From contig VXBP01002276.1 of assembly GCA_013400115.1 (NCBI GenBank), positions 1 to 64,000 on the forward strand: 64,000 nt of DNA, in the 5' to 3' direction. Source of the stretch: Rhinopomastus cyanomelas. Its lineage: Eukaryota > Chordata > Aves > Bucerotiformes > Rhinopomastidae. Positions 57,282-64,000 of the stretch are shown here, in pieces (the first letter of the stretch is position 1; each line of letters begins with the position of its first letter). The notes beneath the pieces are model-generated. The model saw only the letters and a list, made by a program, of their open reading frames with translations, made no database searches and was not told the DNA's origin. The position numbers and the translations under genes were made by a program.

Positions 57282-60200
57282 ACATAGATGATTGCTGATC
57301 CTATCCAGGTGATATCTTAATTTTCCTGTATTTTCAATCATAAGCAAGTGCTGTATTAGTGCATGCTTTGCTTGCCAGTAAGGAATTATTTCCCTTGGTA
57401 GCACCATTACATTATTATGTTTTCTCAAGCATCCCAGGCTATAACCTTTATCCGAGCTGTAAACCTTTCTGGTAATGATGTTACAATATTATAATGAGTC
57501 TTAATATTAAATGTCTTCACACTTTGGTGCTTGTCATTCTTTATTTGCCTACTCATCCTCCCTGTCCTCTTCATGTTGGTGCACCTAATTGAGAGGAATA
57601 TGGTCTACCAGTGGAAAACGTCTGACTCCTTCAGTGACACAGGTGTTTGCAGGGTTGTCCCTCCACCAAATGTAGAGCAGAATTGTGTCTTAATTGCTCA
57701 GGCTGCTAATCATAGTAGGAACATGCAAATAAACTTATTCACCTAATGCTAAAGTACTCTGTGACTTAGACAAATGGTGCTTTGCCACTAGTTCTATAAC
57801 TGGGTACATTTCATTCAGTGTGATACCCATAAGTGGTGAGTGTTTTCCAGAGCCTTTTTTAGCTTAAGACAAAGAAAAGCTGCTCGTGACAAACTCCTTT
57901 CTATTAAAAGTCAGACTAGTCTTTCATCATCACACCCGAGTTTTTAAAAAAAATATTTTAAAAGATTGTTCTTTCAATACCCCATCCATTTTTCCTCCTA
58001 AACTGAGCATTAGAGAAGAATTATCAGTTTTAAGATGACTGAAAATCATAATCAGTATTAAGTGGTTTTCATAATAACAAGTTTAGGAGATAGAAAACTC
58101 TGTATGTTTTAATGTGTGATGAAGGATGTAATAAACATCTGGATAAACCACATGAATACTGAATTGTCCAGCTTCAAAACAGTAAACTAGATCTAGTCTT
58201 TAATACCTGTTAGCATCTTAGTTGTGATGCTACTATGAGATCTTTCCTTGTTTTCAAATAACAAGCCACAAGATTTTATGTGAAATTATTACATTTCATT
58301 TTAAGAAAAATATATTGAACCAAATGAAACAAAACGACAACAAAAAAAAAAAGAAATAGAAGATTTCAACCAGTTTAACTTTAAAATTAGTTACACAGGG
58401 TTGTCTCTTGACAGAGCTTCTCTCTTCCACTATATTGCTTCAATGTTTTACTATACTCTATAATTATCTCTGTATATAAGGCTGTTATAAAACAACTGCT
58501 TTGGACAGAAGTTAATTTGTACTTACACATTTCTAATACAAACATTCTTACATATTCTACTCTGGAAATAATTAGCAATAATTTGAGTGAATAATTCATA
58601 AATCAGAAATAACACAGTCATTTGGATTAGAAAATATCTGGCTATGTAAGTGCAGTTATCTCAAAACTAAGGAATGGAACATGACTCATGCAGACCAAGA
58701 ACTTAATGCATACTATCTCAGTGCTATGAGGGAGGCTAAGTTTGGACACTATGAAGAGAGCTAATGAGCATATCCTAAAAGACTATTAATTTTTAACAGT
58801 TGAGCCATCCGTAGCATCACCTGCAGCATTAGTGTTTTGCACCAAATATGTTGTTAAAAATACAAATATAAAATACAATTCTGTAAAAGATTTGGCTAAA
58901 ATTCTCAGAGGTGAGTAGGTCACGATGATTTAGTAGAACACTTTTCATGAGACGAGCCTTTGTTGATCACTCTTATGAGTTAGTCAGGTATCTGCATGAT
59001 ATTCAAGTAAGAAAGCAGCTTGTAATGAGTGGTTATTTGTTAACAGCCTAGGAATTGTGCTAATTTGAAGTTTAGAAATCATATTGCTTGGGAATAACAT
59101 AGAAATGTGAAAACAGCTTAACATACTTAAAAAAGGGAATTGAAACCTCGCCCTTGTGCAATTCACAAATGTTTGTTTCAAGGGTGAATTTCGGCAGCTG
59201 CACCTTTTTTGTTTTGAAAGCAGTCAAACACTGCTAAGGCATTTATTAACCTTGAAGAAGTTATTTTATCAGTGTAATTAACTAAACTTATTTGCAAACA
59301 AAGCTTTTGTGCTGTCAACAATAACTAATGGTGTATAGATTAGATACACCATTAGTTACACTCAAAATAAACCCACATAAATCTTAAGAAGAAGTTAATA
59401 AGCAGAGCTGCCTCTGTAAATGCTATGAGACACTTCTTGGAGCATACTTAAGAACCAAAATATGCAGAATCTCCATGTTTTCCGTTTCTTCATGCTGAAC
59501 TGCTCTGAACTTCTTTCCTTGTGTGAGAGACAGTCCTAGGAGCTTCTAAGAAGGGTCCGTAGAGCACTTTGTTACTAAATGAATGGCAGTTATTGCAGCA
59601 CCTTTAAGACATGTCACTTACTGAAATAGAAGCTGAAATGGCTCTGCCAGTAATGTCAGTACAGGACTTCTAGCTGCTTTCATGTACATAGTGAGGAATA
59701 AGAATCTCCAGACAGCTGAAGTGTCAATGTGTGCTTGTCACCTTAAATGGTGAAATACTCAGGTACTTAGGGTAATGTAAGCAAGGACACATGATTGTTG
59801 TTAATATTGTATAAAATGATGTCGTTAAGATTGGGGGGGGGTGTAGGTAAGGAAATATCCAGCTAAAAGATCACTATGACAGTATTAAATTAATCTATAA
59901 GAATCACCCTATTTCTCAGTCCTTCAAGTCTCACAATGTTCTGCCTGATTTATAGTAATAAACAATTATTAAGGAAGAATATATTCCACAGTCACTACAA
60001 TGCCATAAAGTTTCATTAAAAGTTTGGGGTTTTTTTTTAGAGGAGAGACAGTTAATTGGAATGAGCTGATCCTCATTTTTATTTTTCAGATTGTAGAAGA
60101 CAACTCTTGTTTCCTTGAAAATAAAAGTTACGTGGCAGGGGAGAAGGTAAAATCTTAGCAAATTTAGAGCATGGCATTGCCTCTTACAAATCTGTTGTTG

Positions 60201-60321
60201 AAACATGGCAGCCTAAAACAGGAAAGACAGGTTTTAGCACTCCTGGAGTTTCTATAATGCAGTGGCTTGTTGGGGAACTTACGTGTTACTACTCAAGAAG
60301 GAAAAATATAGTATTAATTGT
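57282..60321. other. 3 kb with no gene recognised
   Basis: AT-rich DNA with no CR1. A perfect hairpin lies at 59322-59358 (listed separately); a G run is at 59834-59843. Confidence 0.5.
59322..59358. repeat. Perfect 15-bp inverted repeat (hairpin)
   Basis: Arms TAACTAATGGTGTAT (59322-59336) and ATACACCATTAGTTA (59344-59358) are exact reverse complements around a 7-base loop AGATTAG. The arms are of mixed composition, unlike the AT-only palindromes elsewhere. No flanking duplication or coding context. Confidence 0.95.
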
Positions 60322-60473
60322 GGTTGAAGGAACTTTTAAGGTCATCTAGTCCAATCCCCTTTCAGTGAGTAGGGACATCTTTAACTAGATTGCTCAGAGC
60401 CTCATCAAAGCTGTTCTTGAATATCTCCAGGAATGGGGCCTCTGACACCTCTCTGGGCAACATGTTTCCGTAA
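60322..60473 (-). mobile_element. CR1 3' part, probably one half of a split copy
   Basis: Inverted CR1: GGAACTTTTAAGGTCATCTA, GTCCAATCCCCT, a CAGAGCCTCATCAAAG block and CTCCAGGAATGGGGCCTCTG, ending at CTCTGGGCAACATGTTTCC. The tail unit is lost. The next part of the same subfamily order appears at 60772 in the same orientation. Confidence 0.8.
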
Positions 60474-60771
60474 GCATGGAATAAATTAAAAACATTGCAA
60501 AGCTGCTGTGCTACTCCCCATCTCCTCTCTTTGCTCCCAATATTTGAGGCATTAAGCTATTTTTTGACAGGAGTCTGATGTTTCTTTCATGAGTACTATT
60601 GCTGTTAATGTTTTTTCTTCTCCCTTTTTGTCTTTCACTTAAAAGGCTGCGAAAAGGAGGATTTAATCTCTATTCTCTTTCCCATCTTATCTAGGGAGGG
60701 GATGGTGGAGGAAACAAGTGGCTGCATGATGCTTACTTGCATTTGCTTTGTTGCACGTGCTTAGCAACACT
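60474..60771. other. Non-CR1 sequence between two CR1 pieces
   Basis: About 300 bases with no CR1 similarity that separate two collinear CR1 parts; T/C-rich at 60560-60640. It could be an inserted element or unique DNA between two independent insertions. Confidence 0.45.
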
Positions 60772-61005
60772 TGTTATTTGGGAACAAAGACCAACACCCA
60801 CCTCGCTACAACCTCCTTTCAGGTAGTCGCAGAGAATGACAAGCTCTCCCCTGAACCTCCTTTTCTCCAGGCTAAACACCCCCAGTTTCCTCAGCCACTC
60901 CTCATAGTTCTTGTGCTCTAGATCCTTCAGCACTTTCATTGCCCTTTGCACTGGCAGTAGGACTTCAATGTCCTTCTAATAGTGAGGAACATAGAACTGA
61001 ATGAA
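60772..61005 (-). mobile_element. CR1 ORF2 piece, probable other half of the split copy
   Basis: Minus strand: QRAMKVLKDLEHKNYEEWLR (60951 down), KLGVFSLEKRRFRGELVILC, DYLKGGCSEVGVGLCSQ, then non-CR1 codons. 5' limit near TATTAGAAGGACATTGAAGT. It has no 3' end of its own, consistent with being continuous with 60322-60473 before disruption. Confidence 0.85.
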
Positions 61006-61504
61006 CATGGAAAATTCTCTCTGGCTATGCCATAAATAATGTTTCAGTACTGGTTTTAGTTACATGTTTTATATTTATGTTCAAGGCTAACAAATACTAA
61101 TTATATCCTTTTCAGTATATTTTTTGATTTATAGATGCCACAGGCCTGTCTTTTGGTGACATTAAATGAACCCTAAATGAATGTCACTATTAATATTAAA
61201 CATCCGTTAGTGGCAATTTTTAATCAACATTAGGTTTTCCTTTCATTTTCAATGGGAGCTATTTAATGTAAATATTATGACTTGCATTATAGAGAAAAGC
61301 AGCTTAGATTACCACCATAAATCTATTCTAGCATTATCAGTTATTAGGTTATGGAACCCTGTGAAGGTACATACCAATATTAATTTCTCAGTTTCAGTCC
61401 TGTACTATGATCAGGAAGAAAGGAATGTTCAGGAAAATGTTTGGGTGGCAGACACCTAAACATCTCAAAGTAACGTTAGGAGATTCAAAAGGAAGTTATT
61501 GAAT
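61006..61504. other. No gene recognised
   Basis: AT-rich spacer. Confidence 0.5.
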
Positions 61505-61729
61505 TTGAAGTTCAATTTGAACATAAGGAAAATGTATTTTATGGTGAGTGTAACAGAACACTGAACAGGTTGCCAAGAGAGGCTATGGAGTCTCCATCTC
61601 TGCAGACATCCAAAACCCTATGGGGCATATCCCTGTGTGAGCTACTCTATGAGAACCTGCTCTGGCAGAGGGTTGGATTAGATGATCTCTAGAGGTCACT
61701 TCCAACCCCTTCCGTTTATGATTCTGTGA
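61505..61729 (+). mobile_element. CR1 3' end, CTCTAGAGGTC type
   Basis: KFNLNIRKMYFMVSVTEH (61508 on) with a one-base loss in CACTGAACAGGTTGCC, then RLPREAMESPSLQTSKTLWG and a CELLYENLLWQ read-through of the usual stop region. 3' UTR CTGCTCTGGCAGAGGGTTGG, TTAGATGATCTCTAGAGGTC and tail GTTTATGATTCTGTGATGAT. Old copy. Confidence 0.88.
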
Positions 61730-62924
61730 TGATATTCTATATAGACGAGTATAGAACAGAGATTCTATATTCTATAAGTTTTTAAGTTATTCCATCTTTT
61801 GCAGTAACTGGAATTGCATCAAAGTAGCAGCTTGTTGTAAAGCAAAGATATATTCTGCTTGTTGAAATTATGCCTATCCACTGAGATGAGAAAAGTCTGG
61901 TCTTTAAAAGTTTAATGCTATTGAATCAAAGAAGCATTTGGATCCCAGTTAGATCCCAGTCTTCAGTTATATTCTGCATAAGCCCTAAGCATATTCCATA
62001 AATCTATATTCTAAATGCTCCTCTCTTAAGTTGTTATCCACTGTTGGCATAAATCCTTAAAGAATTACCATTAGATAGAATAAGTATTTTCAGAAAAGGC
62101 TTCCTGTTGAATTGAAAGTCTTTGCAGATAGCAAAAGATTATATTAAATCCTTTTCTGCCTTGAAGGGTATCACCAAAGTGGTCTGGGAATCTGGTTCTT
62201 CTGTGAATGCTGCCTAAGGCAGTAAACAGATAAGAGTAGATCAGATTATTCTGTGTCTCTCTGGTTGACAGAAGCTGTTGCAAATCAATATTGTAATGAA
62301 GTATTATACATGCACTCACATTTTCCTCCAAGAAATCATGAATTAAATGATTAAGTTTTGAGTGTCTTTAGGATACCTGATTTATGTGAAGAGTTTCACA
62401 AAGTTGCTACTTGGAGATGTTTTGCTAAGGACTAAAATACAGAAAACTAACTGAAATTAACTTTTCAATATATAAAGTGTGTTAAGCATTTTAAAAGGGA
62501 GAATGATGTCTGTTGTTCAGGGAATGTTCTTCAAGGCTTACTAGTCTGTAATACAGAAAGAGAAACATAAGGGATTTTGCAAACCTAATGAAAAGATCTA
62601 AATGGCAGCACTCAGTACAAACTGAGATTTAACAATAGAGAATAAACAGTCGGGTTTTTGTTCCCTGGGTAGTGAGAGATCACTACTGGTGATCACTACA
62701 GTAGGGAGGAATTTGCAGTGGTCATACATGGCTATTTCCACTTGAGCTACAGGGAGCTGAGCTTTAACAAGTACAAGCAATTGGAGCCATGTTGTGAGGT
62801 ATACTCAGTGGCCTTATTAGTTTTAATAGAAAGGGAAAGGTTACAAGTTTGTTAGATCCCTGATAAAAATTCTCTAATATCATGCTAAGCATCTGATCCG
62901 GATCCATTGCTATCCAATACATGA
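61730..62924. other. No gene recognised
   Basis: AT-rich DNA. ATTCTATAT words repeat just after the CR1 tail (61733-61780). Confidence 0.5.
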
Positions 62925-63237
62925 GGATTGGGTGTCAAGAAGAAAGACAATGTTTTTTCACTTGTGCCCTGTGACAGGACAAGGGGCAATGGGTGTCAGC
63001 TGAAGCACAGGAAGTTGCATCTCAATATGAGAAAAATCTTTTTTACTGTAAAAGTTACAGAACATTGGAATGGGCTGCCCAGGGAGAGCATAGAGCCTCC
63101 TTCTCCAGAGACTATTAAGACCCCTTTGGATGCTTTTCCGTGTAACCTGTCTTAGGCTTTATGATCCTGCTCAAGCACAGGGTTGGACTCGATGACCCCT
63201 GGAGGTCCCTTCCAACCCCTATCAATCAGTGCATCTG
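62925..63237 (+). mobile_element. CR1 3' end, 310 bp
   Basis: VKKKDNVFSLVPCDRTRGNG, QLKHRKLHLNMRKIFFTVKV, TEHWNGLPRESIEPPSPET, DAFPCNLS, open to the stop at 63153-63155. 3' UTR: TATGATCCTGCTCAAGCACA, GGGTTGGACTCGATGACCCC and tail CCAACCCCTATCAATCAGTG. The DAFPCNL ending and CTCGATGACC motif mark yet another subfamily. Confidence 0.93.
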
Positions 63238-64000
63238 TGTGTGTCCCCTAGTAAACTAAAAATATTTGTTTGGTTTGTTTTTAAATGTGAGTCTTTAAGT
63301 GAGACTTTGTGAAAGAAATTAATAGTTAAGTTGCTAGTGTCTGTCTTTTTGAGGAACGTTGTATTGCAAGTGATACATAAAAACTGTAAATATTATGGAA
63401 GCTAAAAATTCTTCATCCTCAAAACTGGTCCCCCCACTTTCTCAAGTTCCAATATACTATAAAGAGACACAATTCTACCACTATGGTTGCCAATGTTTAT
63501 GGGTTTCAAGAACAAATTTTAAAATCTAAAAAATTTTTGAATACCTGATTAAACATTTGTTCTTATTATTTTTGCCACATATTATTGATTGAGTTTATTG
63601 TTGGGCACTCTATGTTTGGCTTGCAAATCTGAAGTTATTTTCAATATCATTAGCAACAAAGGTCCCTTTCTTAAAGATACTGCCCGTGCAAGTGTCCTGA
63701 AAAATATTAGGTTCCTGAAATATTGTCCACTATTTATTGGTTGGTTTTTTCGCTTTAGAAGCTGAGAAAAATATTACAATACTAATGAGGAACTGAGATA
63801 CCATTCATCTTGTAGAATGATCATTTTTAGGCGGTTCCATTAATAATGTTGCAACTATGTGTAAGTCCTCAAGACAGAAAAAGCCCTCACTCCTGTGGCA
63901 CACACATTCATCTATTTTGTGTAGTTTACAATAAATATTTAATTTTGAATCTATTACTCTTATTCCTCTGGCTGGGTCTGGAAAATGGACAAGGTTATAC
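63238..64000. other. No gene recognised
   Basis: AT-rich DNA to the window edge, with a short GT step at 63235-63244. Confidence 0.5.

Overview
This is vertebrate, almost certainly avian, nuclear DNA with no recognisable host protein-coding gene. The signature is the dense load of CR1 (chicken repeat 1) LINE fragments. Their 3' ends carry the usual GATGATCTTTC.AGGTCCCTTCCAA motif and the 8-bp tail (ATTCTATG)n or its ATACTGTG variant, and they encode the typical end of CR1 ORF2 (YSALVRPHLEYC ... LRELGLFSLEKRRLRGDL ... FLCDLV). By rough addition of my own boundaries, CR1 covers about a quarter of the 64 kb. That is far above the usual bird level and would fit a CR1-rich lineage such as woodpeckers and their relatives; this taxonomic guess is inference.

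Layout. 0-10 kb: an LTR fragment at the left edge, a few CR1 pieces, otherwise AT-rich DNA with nothing recognised. 10.9-13.6 kb: two CR1s of about 1 kb facing each other tail to tail. 15-20 kb: a run of CR1 fragments, a possible LTR block and a tRNA-Lys-like pseudogene. 20.6-23.3 kb: a compact rearranged CR1 cluster holding the rarely preserved 5' end (5' UTR, ORF1 start and the SGNH-esterase part of ORF1) in inverted duplicate. 23.8-30.2 kb: mostly unannotated. 31.1-33.8 kb: the longest CR1, with endonuclease and reverse-transcriptase regions broken by frameshifts. 34-41 kb: sparse. 41-52.6 kb: many CR1s, a candidate solo LTR, a tRNA-headed, CR1-tailed SINE-like insertion (48.4-48.56 kb) lying inside an older CR1, and a CR1-in-CR1 nest containing a 92-base assembly gap. 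52.6-64 kb: sparse, with a GC-rich unclassified block (55.6-57.0 kb) followed by a copy of a repeat also present at 28.1 kb, and a few CR1 tails.

Nothing here works as an operon or pathway. The biology is that of retrotransposons: CR1 supplies the machinery, most copies are 5'-truncated, and at least one non-autonomous element appears to have borrowed the CR1 tail. That SINE-like element and the inverted CR1 5' complex are the two places most worth a second look. No intact ORF1 or ORF2, and no convincing exon, microRNA or functional tRNA, was found. Family names come from memory of the sequences, not from database searches, and element borders are generally good to about 5-30 bases.
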